A DNA stretch of 64,000 nt from Roseomonas mucosa ATCC BAA-692. GTDB lineage: Bacteria; Pseudomonadota; Alphaproteobacteria; Acetobacterales; Acetobacteraceae. Each line of letters begins with the position of its first letter. The first letter of the stretch is position 1. The DNA lies in contig NZ_JHWD01000009.1 of NCBI RefSeq assembly GCF_000622225.1, positions 103,137 to 167,136 on the forward strand. Reading direction: 5' to 3'. Position numbers and translations under genes: made by a program. The notes beneath the pieces were generated by a model. It made no database searches. It worked only from the letters and a program-made list of their open reading frames with translations, and was not told the origin of the DNA. Positions 18,525-26,398 of the stretch are shown one piece after another.

Positions 18525-18555
18525 GCATTAGGAAGATGGTTGACGTTAAGGTCAA
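18525..18555 (-). promoter_or_regulatory. fadL promoter with palindromic operator
   Basis: The palindrome TTGACGTTAAGGTCAA occupies 18540-18555 (arms TTGAC/GTCAA). Read on the minus strand its left half, TTGACC, is a near-consensus -35, with TAATGC (18525-18530) as -10 after a 19-base spacer, the long spacer typical of MerR-controlled promoters. On the plus strand TTGACG at 18540 could serve the SCP2 gene. LiuR-type MerR proteins bind TTACGT/ACGTAA-like palindromes of similar length. The link to the merR gene at 14811 is inference. Confidence 0.55.
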
Positions 18556-18587
18556 CAGGATTCGATTCTGCAACGCGGAAGGTCCCC

Positions 18588-18905
18588 ATGGTTTCGACGG
18601 ACGAGCTGATGAACGCCATGCTTGCACGCGCGCCGGTGCTACGCAGGCTTGGCTACAAGGTCCGCGTCGATATCACCGATTTGGATGAGAGCGTGCTGCT
18701 GGATGCAACCGGGGGGCAGCTCGATATCCGCCCAGCCCTTCCCACGGAGGAGACGGACACCGTGCTGCGCCTCAGTGCGGCGGACCTGGGCAAGCTGATG
18801 GCCGGGCGCCTCAACCCCATGCTCGCCTTTTCCACCGGCCGGCTCAGGGTCGAGGGCTCGAAGGGCGTTGCCCTCAAGCTGGCCAACCTGCTCGACGAGG
18901 ACTGA
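18588..18905 (+). CDS. SCP2 sterol-binding domain protein
   Basis: A 105-residue single-domain protein of the SCP2 lipid-carrier fold. The C-terminal part LGKLMAGRLNPMLAFSTGRL then RVEGSKGVALKLANLL is the family hallmark. It probably binds acyl-CoA or another lipid in the cytoplasm. ATG 18588 follows GGAAGG. It is divergent from fadL across a 121-base region holding the TTGAC palindrome, so joint control with fatty-acid breakdown is likely. Confidence 0.88.
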   Translation: MVSTDELMNAMLARAPVLRRLGYKVRVDITDLDESVLLDATGGQLDIRPALPTEETDTVLRLSAADLGKLMAGRLNPMLAFSTGRLRVEGSKGVALKLANLLDED

Positions 18906-18960
18906 GACGGCTTCGCAAGGCTTCCGGCGGCGGCATGGGCCGTTCGCATCGGGCGCGCCC

Positions 18961-18993
18961 ATAAAGGAAAGGGGGGAGGCGATGCCTCCCCCC
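18961..18993 (-). terminator. terminator between SCP2 gene and repeat-protein gene
   Basis: The stem GGGGGGAGGC / GCCTCCCCCC (18971-18980 and 18984-18993) with loop GAT is followed on the minus strand by TTTCCTTTAT. It lies downstream of the minus-strand gene ending at 19086 and also closes the convergent SCP2 gene. Confidence 0.75.
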
Positions 18994-19085
18994 GATACCG
19001 TCTGGATAGGACCAAGATCCTGGCCTGATCCTCGGAGCCGGCCGGATGACGGCGCCGGCCGCTGGTTACGCGAAGACGCGCCGGG

Positions 19086-19628
19086 TCACTGGACCTGGCG
19101 CAGGCTTCCGTCCGGCATCCGCTCGAAAGCGCCGCCGCCGCCCAGGAAGGCGCCGTTGATGTTGCTGGTGCTCTTCGCCGCGTCCGGGCCGCCGATCACG
19201 ACGCCCGTGCCCGAGCCCGTGGCGGCGGGAGCCGTCGGGGCGGCCTTGGACGGGGCCGCGGGGGCGGCGCCGCGCTGGCGGCGCTGGAACGGGCCGGTGC
19301 CGGGGCCGCCGCGGGCCTCGGAGCCGACGCTGCTCGTGTCGCGCGGGGTCGAGCCCGGCGTGGCCTGGCTGCTCGGCTGGCTCGTCAGCGGGCGCAGCTC
19401 GCGCGGTTCGGAACCGACGCGGCTGTTGTCGCGGGGGGTCGCGCCGAAGGTAGCCTGGCTGGTCGGCAGGTTCCCTTCCGGCTTCAGCTCGCGCGCCGTG
19501 GAACCGGCGCCGCTGTTGTCGCGGGGGGTGGCCTCGCTCGGCGTCAGGGTGGTCTGCGCCTGAACGGCGATCGGAGCGACCCCCGCTGCCAGCGCAAGAG
19601 CAAGGATCGTCACATGGCGTTGGGCCAT
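19086..19628 (-). CDS. secreted protein with 30-residue tandem repeats
   Basis: I do not recognise this protein. It has 180 residues. A Sec signal (MAQRHVTILALALAAGVAP..., cleavage near VQAQT) is followed by three imperfect repeats of about 30 residues sharing ATPRDNSxxGSxxREL, the third cut short. An Ala/Pro-rich stretch follows and then a tail with GTGVVIGGPDA and NGAFLGGGGAFERMPDG. It is probably periplasmic or surface-exposed and largely disordered. The Met at 19628 is preferred over 19634 because GGAG lies eight bases before it. It stands alone; its only close neighbour is the terminator at 18961-18993. Confidence 0.65.
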   Translation of the reverse strand: MAQRHVTILALALAAGVAPIAVQAQTTLTPSEATPRDNSGAGSTARELKPEGNLPTSQATFGATPRDNSRVGSEPRELRPLTSQPSSQATPGSTPRDTSSVGSEARGGPGTGPFQRRQRGAAPAAPSKAAPTAPAATGSGTGVVIGGPDAAKSTSNINGAFLGGGGAFERMPDGSLRQVQ

Positions 19629-19634
19629 TGGCAT

Positions 19635-19964
19635 GTCTCCATCTTCATCGCCGAGGCCGGATGCGAATCCGTGCCAGCGATCTGGCTGCCTGGGTATCAT
19701 GGAGTTGCGGCAGATCGGCCACAACCGTCATGGCCAACTGTGGCATTTTTGCCGCGCACGGCCCCGGCGCACGGCAACCGAGGCTCGGACGCGCGGCATT
19801 CCGCAATATAAACCGCGCGGTTGCGCCCCCTGTTCCCACAGGAACGCGGCTGGGGTCTTGCGCGCCTTCGCCCCTTGCGCCGTGGCGGCGGTAAAACGCG
19901 TTATCACATTCCCGCGACTTCATGCGGGCCAGGCAAAGCCGGCCGCCATGGCCGCCGCCGGGGG
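19635..19964. other. gene-free stretch upstream of the repeat-protein gene
   Basis: 330 bases between hemJ's end and the start of the secreted repeat protein, both on the minus strand. I see no coding sequence and no R1/R2 repeat. An AT-richer patch (CAATATAAACC near 19803-19813) stands out and could contain the downstream gene's promoter, but no convincing -35/-10 pair is visible. Confidence 0.5.
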
Positions 19965-20420
19965 TCAGAAGGGCTTCACGATCACCATGATCACGATCAG
20001 CACCAGCAGGAGCGTCGGCACCTCGTTGACCACCCGCCAGAAGGTCGCCGAATGGCGGCGCTCATCGGCCAGGAAGTGCTTGCGCTGGGTGGCGAGGTAG
20101 CCGTGCAGGACGGTCATGGCCAGGAAGCCGAACATCTTCCCGTGCCACCAGCCCGCGCTCCAGTCCACGACGCCCGGGGTCATCACCAGGGTCAGGCCGA
20201 AGATCCAGGCGGCGATCATCGCCGGGTTGATGATGCCGCGCAGCAGGCGACGCTCCATCACCTTGAAGGTCTCGCTCATCGGCGAGCCCGGCGCGGTCTC
20301 GCTGTGATACACGTAGAGGCGCGGCAGGTAGAACATGCCGGCCATCCAGGCGAAGACCGAGATCAGGTGCAGCGCCTTGGTCCAGGGATAGAGCAGGCCC
20401 AGGTCCAGGAAGCTCCCCAT
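19965..20420 (-). CDS. hemJ: protoporphyrinogen IX oxidase HemJ
   Basis: Oxidises protoporphyrinogen IX to protoporphyrin IX in the inner membrane; it replaces HemG/HemY in many alphaproteobacteria. The 151-residue protein has four hydrophobic segments. It opens with LYPWTKALHLISVFAWMAGM (essential-His helix), then YLPRLYVYH and WFWHGKM-like WWHGKMFGFLAMTVLHGYL, all typical of HemJ (UPF0093). Its ATG overlaps the upstream HAD stop by one base (TGATG). The upstream hemH encodes the next enzyme in the pathway, which supports the call. Confidence 0.93.
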   Translation of the reverse strand: MGSFLDLGLLYPWTKALHLISVFAWMAGMFYLPRLYVYHSETAPGSPMSETFKVMERRLLRGIINPAMIAAWIFGLTLVMTPGVVDWSAGWWHGKMFGFLAMTVLHGYLATQRKHFLADERRHSATFWRVVNEVPTLLLVLIVIMVIVKPF

Positions 20421-21085
20421 CACGCCGCCTCCTCGTCCAGCCCGAGCAGGCCGGGCAGTTCCGACAGATCCCCGAACAGGGCGGAAACGCCCACGGCGCG
20501 CAGCGCCTCCGGCTCCGTCCTGCGGCAGAAGCCCAGGACCCGGCAGCCCGCCGCCACCCCGGCACGGGCACCGGTCGGGCTGTCCTCGACCACCGCGCAG
20601 TCCCCCGGCGCCGCGCCGCAGGCCGCCGCCGCGGCGAGGTAGATGTCCGGATGCGGCTTGGGACGCGCCACATCCTCGAAGGAGAAGATCCGGTCGCCGA
20701 AAAACGGCGCGAAGCCCAGCCGGCCGAGCTTGGCGGAGAGTTCGAGCCGGGAGGAGTTGGAGGCCAGGGCGAGGGGCAGGGGGGAGCGGCGCAGCCGTTG
20801 CAGCAGGGCCTCGGCCCCCGGCACGGGCGGCACCTCCCGCGCCATGGTTTCCGTCACCTTGCGCTTGAGCTGCTCCGTCCAGTCCGGCGGCAGATGGCCG
20901 AGCTTCGCCTTCACCACCGGCGCCATGTCCGGCAGCGCCATGCCGAGGAAGACGGCGCCCGATTCCTCCGGCGTCAACACCCATCCACGCGCCGTCAGGT
21001 CCTCCGCCAGCACCCGGTCCACCAGGTGCTCGCTGTCGGCCAGGACGCCGTCGCAGTCGAACAGGACCGCCTTGAAACCCCTCAT
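20420..21085 (-). CDS. HAD-superfamily phosphatase (subfamily IA)
   Basis: A 221-residue HAD hydrolase. Motif I is VLFDCDGVLADSEHL, with nucleophile Asp10 and acid/base Asp12. Motif II is LALASNSSR (about 113), motif III is the Lys in ARPKPHPDIYL and motif IV is VVEDSPTGARAG. The helical cap lies between residues 16 and 80. It resembles phosphoglycolate phosphatase and beta-phosphoglucomutase relatives; the substrate is not assignable. It sits between hemH (33 bases) and hemJ (1-base overlap), so it is carried in the heme operon without an obvious heme role. Confidence 0.88.
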   Translation of the reverse strand: MRGFKAVLFDCDGVLADSEHLVDRVLAEDLTARGWVLTPEESGAVFLGMALPDMAPVVKAKLGHLPPDWTEQLKRKVTETMAREVPPVPGAEALLQRLRRSPLPLALASNSSRLELSAKLGRLGFAPFFGDRIFSFEDVARPKPHPDIYLAAAAACGAAPGDCAVVEDSPTGARAGVAAGCRVLGFCRRTEPEALRAVGVSALFGDLSELPGLLGLDEEAA

Positions 21086-21118
21086 GCCTCGCTCCGTCTT
21101 GCCGCCGTTCCCCGATGC

Positions 21119-22282
21119 CTACTGGACACGGGCCGGCCGGTCGATGCCCGCCCCGCGCGCCCGCCGGGCCGGCACGGTCTCGCGCCGCCCGCCGGGGCTT
21201 CCCGTGAGGGAAGCCTGGGCGGCCCGGGCATGCGGACAGTCGGACTGGGCCTTGGGACATTGCCGCCCGCCCGCCCAGGAGCAGAGCCGGCGCCCCGAAT
21301 CCCGCGCCTGCCGCACCAGCCCCGCCAGGGCGGCGATGAAGTCCGGATCGGCGTTCTGGGCCGGCACCCGGAAGTAGCCGGGCACGCCCTCCTTGTCCGC
21401 GAGGTCGCGGTATTCCATGTCGAGCTCCACCAGGGTCTCGGAATGTTCCGAGACGAAGGCGATGGGGCAGACCAGCACCGCCACGCGGTCCCTGGCCGCC
21501 TGCCCGATCGCCTCCTCGGTGGAAGGGCCGATCCATGTCTGCGGCGTGGCGCGGGACTGGTAGCAGACCCGGTGCTCCGCGCCCGGCAGGCCGAGCCGGG
21601 CCATCACCGCCTCGACGCTGCGCTCCACCTGCCACTGGTAGGGATCGCCCCGCTTCACGATGCTTTCCGGCAGGCCATGGGCCGAGAAGAGGATCCGCAG
21701 CGGCACGTCCGGCGCCAGGGCCTCCCGCGCCGCCTCCCAGGCCCGGCGCAGGATGGCGGCGGTGCTGGCGGCGAAACCCGGGTCGGAATGCCAGCAGCAC
21801 AGCGCCGTGGCCGGCACCCGCAGCCCGGCGGCGGCGCAGGCGGCCTGCCAGTCGTCCAGGCTGCTGCCGGTCGTGGTGGTGCTGTACTGGGGGTAGAGCG
21901 GCAGCAGCACGGCCTCGTCCGGCTCCCAGGCCGCGACCTCGGCCACTGTCTCCGCCGAGAAGGGGTGCCAGTAGCGCATGGCGACGAAGCAGCGGGCCTC
22001 GAACTCCCCGGACAGCGCCGCCTCCAGCGCATCGGCCTGCTGCCGGGTCAGCTCCAGCAGCGGCGAGCGGCCGCCCAGCAGGGCATAGTTCTCCGTGGCC
22101 GGCTTCAGCCGCCGCCCGGCGATGAAGCGCCCCAGCGCGCCGCGCAGGAAGGCGGGCACGCGCAGGATGGCAGGGTCGGTGAAGAGGTTGACGAGGAAGG
22201 GCTTGATGGCCCCGGGCGAATCTGGCCCGCCGAGGTTGAACAGCACCACGGCGAGGCGGGGTCTGTGGGAGGGAGCGCTCAT
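21119..22282 (-). CDS. hemH: ferrochelatase with cysteine-bearing C-terminal extension
   Basis: Inserts Fe2+ into protoporphyrin IX. The 387-residue product has the family start LAVVLFNLGGPDSP, TGSSLDDW, FSAHGLPESIVKRGDPY with the catalytic His of SAHGLP, and CPIAFVSEHSETLVELDMEY with the conserved Glu. The last 60 residues extend past the core and hold three Cys (LCSWAGGRQCPKAQSDC). Some ferrochelatases, including the Caulobacter enzyme, bind a [2Fe-2S] cluster; whether this tail does is inference. It starts 34 bases after nfi and is followed by the HAD gene and hemJ. Confidence 0.94.
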   Translation of the reverse strand: MSAPSHRPRLAVVLFNLGGPDSPGAIKPFLVNLFTDPAILRVPAFLRGALGRFIAGRRLKPATENYALLGGRSPLLELTRQQADALEAALSGEFEARCFVAMRYWHPFSAETVAEVAAWEPDEAVLLPLYPQYSTTTTGSSLDDWQAACAAAGLRVPATALCCWHSDPGFAASTAAILRRAWEAAREALAPDVPLRILFSAHGLPESIVKRGDPYQWQVERSVEAVMARLGLPGAEHRVCYQSRATPQTWIGPSTEEAIGQAARDRVAVLVCPIAFVSEHSETLVELDMEYRDLADKEGVPGYFRVPAQNADPDFIAALAGLVRQARDSGRRLCSWAGGRQCPKAQSDCPHARAAQASLTGSPGGRRETVPARRARGAGIDRPARVQ

Positions 22283-22316
22283 GGCTGGCCGGGAGATGAC
22301 ACGGGACCGGCGAAGG

Positions 22317-23057
22317 TCAAGTGGCGCGTCCCTCCGTTGCCGGTCCGGGCTTTTCCGCATGCATCCCCAGGGCGAGGCGTGCCGCGTTCGCCGCCAGGTG
22401 GGCCTGCCGTGTCGCTTCCGGCAGGCGGTAGCCGCGCAACCCGCGCTGCACCCATTCCACCGCGCTGCCGAGCGAGATCCGGTGCCCCACGGAGACATAG
22501 ACGGGGTTGGAGCGTCGGCGCGTCCGCAGCACCACGGCCAGCACCTGCCCCTCATGGACGAGGTTGACCCGGTCGCCCGGCTCCGGCCCCAGCTCCCCGT
22601 CCGGGTGGCCGAAGAGGCGCGACTTCGCCACGCCGATCGTGGGCACGTCCAGCGCCACGCCGAGATGGCAGGCGACGCCGAGCCCGCGGGGGTGGCTGGC
22701 GCCGTGCCCGTCCACCATCACCAGATCGGGCTTCCGCTCCAGCCGCCGCCAGGCCTCCACCAGCACCGGCACCTCGCGGAAGCCCAGGAAGCCCGGCACA
22801 TAGGGCATGGGCGCGCGCAGCACCGCCGCCTGGCTTTCCACCCCGGTGCCTTCCCCGGCCGGATCGAGCGCGACCAGCGCCGCGAAGATCCTCTGCGCCG
22901 GATCGAAGCGGTCCAGGCTGGTATCCGCCCCGCCCAGCCGCTGGACGGGGCCGAAGGCATCCTCCCGCACCACCCGCGCCGCCATCTCCCGCTGCACCTG
23001 CCGTGCGCGGGCCAGATCCGGCGGGTGGAGCCAGTCCTCCGGGATATCCTGGTGCAT
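22317..23057 (-). CDS. nfi: endonuclease V
   Basis: Cleaves DNA near deoxyinosine during repair of deaminated adenine. The 246-residue product shows RLGGADTSLD (first catalytic Asp), YVPGFLGFREVPVLVEAW (the wedge-motif region) and MVDGHGASHPRGLGVACHL, then GVALDVPTIGVAKSRLFG. All belong to the Nfi family. ATG 23057 starts MHQDIPEDWLHP. It is the first gene of a run continuing into hemH, HAD and hemJ. A proofreading-type exonuclease gene is divergent, 110 bases away. Confidence 0.94.
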   Translation of the reverse strand: MHQDIPEDWLHPPDLARARQVQREMAARVVREDAFGPVQRLGGADTSLDRFDPAQRIFAALVALDPAGEGTGVESQAAVLRAPMPYVPGFLGFREVPVLVEAWRRLERKPDLVMVDGHGASHPRGLGVACHLGVALDVPTIGVAKSRLFGHPDGELGPEPGDRVNLVHEGQVLAVVLRTRRRSNPVYVSVGHRISLGSAVEWVQRGLRGYRLPEATRQAHLAANAARLALGMHAEKPGPATEGRAT

Positions 23058-23167
23058 TCCCGTGCGCTTCCTCTCCTGCTGCTTCCTGTGAAACAGGCGG
23101 GACGCCCGCCGGTTGGGCCGGATCGGGCGGCTCCCGGCCTTACCGGAGCGCGCCGGGCTGTCCTAGG

Positions 23168-23773
23168 ATGGCGGGGATGATGGACCTCGCCACGAAACCC
23201 GCCCCGTCGCACCCCGTGCTTTCCCTGCAGAGCGATGTGGTCGTCTTCGATACCGAGACCACCGGCTGCACCATCGGCGACCGGGTCGTTTCCCTTGGCG
23301 CGGTCCGGCTTGATCCCGCCCTGGACGTGGTGGCCACGCTGCACCTCGTCTTCGCGCCGGGCCGCCGCTGCCACCCGGGCGCGGTCCGGGTGCATGGCCT
23401 GACCGACCGCTTCCTGGCCCGCCAGCCGGCCTTCGAGGCCCATGCCGGGGAGGTCTCGGCCTTCTTCGAGGGCGCCGCGGCCTGCGCGCACAACCTCGCC
23501 TTCGACCGCCGCATGCTGGGCGGGGAATTCGACCGGCTGGGCCTCGCCCGGCCCTGGCGGGGGGAATACTGCACCCTGCGTGCCTGGCGTCTCTACCGCC
23601 CCGGCCAGCGCGCCGGGCTGGACGCCGCCTCGGCCGCCCTGGGCCTCGCGCGGGAAAGCGACCGGCACGGGGCGCTGGAGGATGCCTGCCTCGCCAGCCA
23701 GCTCCTCCGCGCCCTGCACGGCCTGCCCCCCGGCCGCATGACCCTGCACGATCCGACGAACCTGCGGGCCTGA
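23168..23773 (+). CDS. DnaQ-like 3'-5' exonuclease
   Basis: A DEDDh-type exonuclease domain protein of about 201 residues. Exo I is VVVFDTETTGCTIGDRV (Asp and Glu), HGLTDRFLARQP follows, Exo II is CAHNLAFDRRML (Asp) and Exo III is RHGALEDACLASQLL (His and Asp). It has no polymerase domain and no DnaE-binding region that I can recognise, so it is a stand-alone exonuclease or diverged epsilon subunit. The start is uncertain (ATG at 23168, 23177 or 23180), as none has a well-placed ribosome site. It is divergent from nfi, which may reflect a shared repair role. Confidence 0.85.
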   Translation: MAGMMDLATKPAPSHPVLSLQSDVVVFDTETTGCTIGDRVVSLGAVRLDPALDVVATLHLVFAPGRRCHPGAVRVHGLTDRFLARQPAFEAHAGEVSAFFEGAAACAHNLAFDRRMLGGEFDRLGLARPWRGEYCTLRAWRLYRPGQRAGLDAASAALGLARESDRHGALEDACLASQLLRALHGLPPGRMTLHDPTNLRA

Positions 23774-23781
23774 ACCCCCGG

Positions 23782-23795
23782 GGCGTCGCGACGCC
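23782..23795. terminator. small palindrome between convergent genes
   Basis: GGCGTCGCGACGCC is a perfect palindrome in the 49-base gap between the convergent exonuclease and gamma-glutamyltransferase genes. It has no U-tract, so termination activity is only suggested by its position. Confidence 0.35.
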
Positions 23796-23822
23796 GGAGG
23801 TGAGGCCCGGGCAGCGGCCGTG

Positions 23823-25430
23823 TCAGGCGGACATGGCCATGCCGTCCCGCTGCGGGTCGGCGCCGCCGCTGCACCGGCCGTCGCGGATCAGCAGCCCGTG
23901 CGGCGCCCCGAAGGCATGGCTCTGGTAGGAGCGGGCGACCGGGTAGCCCAGGGCCTCCAGCGCCGCCTGGGTGGCGTGGGGAATGCGGTTGCAGACGTCG
24001 ATCGTATCGCTCAGCGCCACGATGCGCGGCGCCGCCACCGCCTCGGCCATGCCCATGCCGAAATCCACCACGTTCATGATCGCCTGGGCGATGGCCGGCA
24101 CGATGAAGGTGCCGCCGGGCGCGGCGATCACCATCTCCGGCCGGCCGTCGCGGAACAGGATGGTCGGCGCCATGGCGCTGGCCCGGCTCTTGCCCGGCGC
24201 GATGGAGGCGGCGCGGCCCGGGCGCGGGTCGAAGCCGCTCATGCAGCCATTGTACATGAAGCCCAGCCCCTCGGTGATGACGCCGGAGGGATTGCCCAGC
24301 GTATGCGTCAGGGCGACGGCGTTGCCATCGCCGTCGATGACGCAGGCCACGGTGGTATCGGGCGGGTCGGCCGCCTTCTCGGCCCGCGGCACGTGCGCGC
24401 GGGCGCCGGAGCGGATACGGTCCGCCAGCATCGCCGCATGGTCGCGGGACAGCAGCATCCCCAGCGGCACATCGACGAAATCCGGGTCGCCCATATGGGC
24501 GTCCTTGTCGATGGTCATCCACTTCATCGCCTCGGCCAGCAGGCGCAGGTGCTCCGGGCTGCCGTGTTCCAGCGCGCCCAGATCGAAATGCCCCAGGATC
24601 TGCAGCAGCCCGATCAGCGAGGCGCCGCCGGAGGGCGGCGGATTGGCGGCGACCCGCAGGCCACGGTAATCGCCCCAGACCACCTGCTTCTCCCGCACCT
24701 GATAGCTCGTGAAGTCCTGCATGCCGAGCAGGCCGCCACGCTCCTGCATGTCGGCCGCCATCGCATGGGCCATGTCGCCGCGGTAGAAGACCTCGGCGCC
24801 GCCCTCGGCGATCCGTTCCAGGCTGCGCGCCATGTCCGGGTTGTCGAGGATCTCGCCCGGCCGCTTCAGCCGCCCGTCGGGGCGGAAATAGACGCGCTGC
24901 CCGGTTTCGCTGAAGCGGAGCTTGTCCTCCATGTTCACCTGGCCGTCGCTGCCATGGTCGATGGTCCAGTAATGGTGGACATAGGGCCGGATCATCACGC
25001 CGCGCCGGGCCTGGGCGATGGCGGGGGCCATCACCGCCTTCAGCGGCATGGTGCCGAAGCGCGCCAGGGCGGTGGTGTAGCCGGCCACGTTGCCCGGCGC
25101 GCCGATGGCGCCGGGGCCGATGTCGTTGCTCCGGTCGGAGAGCAGGAAGACGAAGCCGTCGCGCGACTGGCCGACGAAGCGGTCCGCCCACATGCCCGGC
25201 GTGGCGGCGAGCGGCGCGCGGGCGAAGAATTCCAGCACGCTGTGCTCGCCACGCTTCGGCATGCAGACCTGCATGGCGCCGAAGCCGCCGATGCCGCACA
25301 TCTGCGGGTCCACCACGCCCTGGCTGAAGGCGCAGGCGATGGCGGCATCCACCGCGTTGCCGCCCTGGCGCAGGATCTCCACCCCCGCCTCCACCGCCTC
25401 GGGCTGCGGTGCCACGACCATGCCGCGCAT
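23823..25430 (-). CDS. gamma-glutamyltransferase family protein
   Basis: An Ntn-hydrolase precursor (535 residues) expected to self-cleave before a Thr nucleophile and act on gamma-glutamyl or related amides. The probable cleavage site is PPDTTVACVIDGDGNAVAL, about residue 357. The family usually has His after the Thr pair (T-T-H); here it is Val. GGT-type NPSGVITEGLGFMYNGCMSGF and GKSRASAMAPTILFRDGRP follow. No signal peptide is visible, unlike E. coli Ggt, so it is probably cytoplasmic. ATG 25430 has GGAGG upstream. It ends an operon with a polyamine-type ABC transporter, which hints that it processes the imported compound. Confidence 0.9.
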   Translation of the reverse strand: MRGMVVAPQPEAVEAGVEILRQGGNAVDAAIACAFSQGVVDPQMCGIGGFGAMQVCMPKRGEHSVLEFFARAPLAATPGMWADRFVGQSRDGFVFLLSDRSNDIGPGAIGAPGNVAGYTTALARFGTMPLKAVMAPAIAQARRGVMIRPYVHHYWTIDHGSDGQVNMEDKLRFSETGQRVYFRPDGRLKRPGEILDNPDMARSLERIAEGGAEVFYRGDMAHAMAADMQERGGLLGMQDFTSYQVREKQVVWGDYRGLRVAANPPPSGGASLIGLLQILGHFDLGALEHGSPEHLRLLAEAMKWMTIDKDAHMGDPDFVDVPLGMLLSRDHAAMLADRIRSGARAHVPRAEKAADPPDTTVACVIDGDGNAVALTHTLGNPSGVITEGLGFMYNGCMSGFDPRPGRAASIAPGKSRASAMAPTILFRDGRPEMVIAAPGGTFIVPAIAQAIMNVVDFGMGMAEAVAAPRIVALSDTIDVCNRIPHATQAALEALGYPVARSYQSHAFGAPHGLLIRDGRCSGGADPQRDGMAMSA

Positions 25431-25497
25431 GTGGTGTCCTCCTGTCTTCCGTGTTTCCGTCAGGGGAGGGAGGCGGGGATCGTCCCCCGCCTTCCGG

Positions 25498-26391
25498 TCA
25501 GATCCGGTAGCGGCGGGGGATCAGCAGGCTGCCGAAGGTGGTGAGCAGCAGCGTCGTGGCCATCAGGACCAGCGCGAGCGCCGAGGCGAAGGGCCAGTTG
25601 TTGTTGGTGCTGAATTCCCAGTACAGGATCGGCGCCATCATCTGGAAGCGCGGCCCGCCCAGCAGGAAGGGCGTGGCATAGGCGTTCATCGCCAGGATGA
25701 AGCAGAGGATGCAGGCCGTCGCCGTGCCGGGCAGGGCCAGCGGCCAGACCACGCGCCAGAAGCGGCGGTCGGGCGCCGCGCCCAGGCTCTGCGCCGCTTC
25801 CTCGATGCGGGGGTCGATGGTCTCCACCGCGCTCTGGATCGTCAGCACTACGAAGGGCAGGTTGATCGAGACGATGCCCAGCACCACGGCGGTGGAGGTG
25901 TACATCAGCTCCAGCCCTTCCCCCGTCAGGGCGCGCCAGACGTTGTCGATGATCCCGCCATGGGCGAAAAGGATCATCCAGCCCACCATCCGCACCGTGC
26001 TGCCAACAAAGAGCGGCAGCACCAGCGCCAGCATGAACAGCCCCTTCCACCGGCTCTGCGAGCGTGCCAGCCGGTAGGCGATGGGCATGCCGAGGACCAG
26101 GCAGAGCAGGGTGGAGGCGACGGCGACCAGCAGGGTGGTGCGCAGCACGCCGAGGTAGAAGGGGTCCGAGACGAAGCGGATGTAGTTCTCCGCCGTGACC
26201 ATCTCGATCATCAGCTCGGTCGGGTCGTAGCGGTTGAGGCTGAAGCGCAGCAGCAGGAGCAGCGGCAGCAGCAGCATCACCAGCACGAGCAGCGTGGCCG
26301 GCGCCAGGAAGAGGGAGGCCGGCGCGGCTTGCCCCCTGTCCCGGTACGCGGCGGGGCGCGCCAGGGCCGCGGCGGTCGCGGTGTCGGACAT
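25498..26391 (-). CDS. ABC transporter permease (PotB-like)
   Basis: Inner-membrane subunit of the spermidine/putrescine/opine-type ABC importer family, 297 residues and about six membrane segments (first at FLAPATLLVLVMLLLPLLLL). The ATPase-contact EAA loop reads IEEAAQSLGAAPDRRFWRVV. It starts eight bases after the binding-protein gene, and GGT follows after 67 bases. The C-terminus is normal (FGSLLIPRRYRI). The substrate is not readable from sequence. Confidence 0.92.
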   Translation of the reverse strand: MSDTATAAALARPAAYRDRGQAAPASLFLAPATLLVLVMLLLPLLLLLRFSLNRYDPTELMIEMVTAENYIRFVSDPFYLGVLRTTLLVAVASTLLCLVLGMPIAYRLARSQSRWKGLFMLALVLPLFVGSTVRMVGWMILFAHGGIIDNVWRALTGEGLELMYTSTAVVLGIVSINLPFVVLTIQSAVETIDPRIEEAAQSLGAAPDRRFWRVVWPLALPGTATACILCFILAMNAYATPFLLGGPRFQMMAPILYWEFSTNNNWPFASALALVLMATTLLLTTFGSLLIPRRYRI

Positions 26392-26398
26392 GTCCGCT

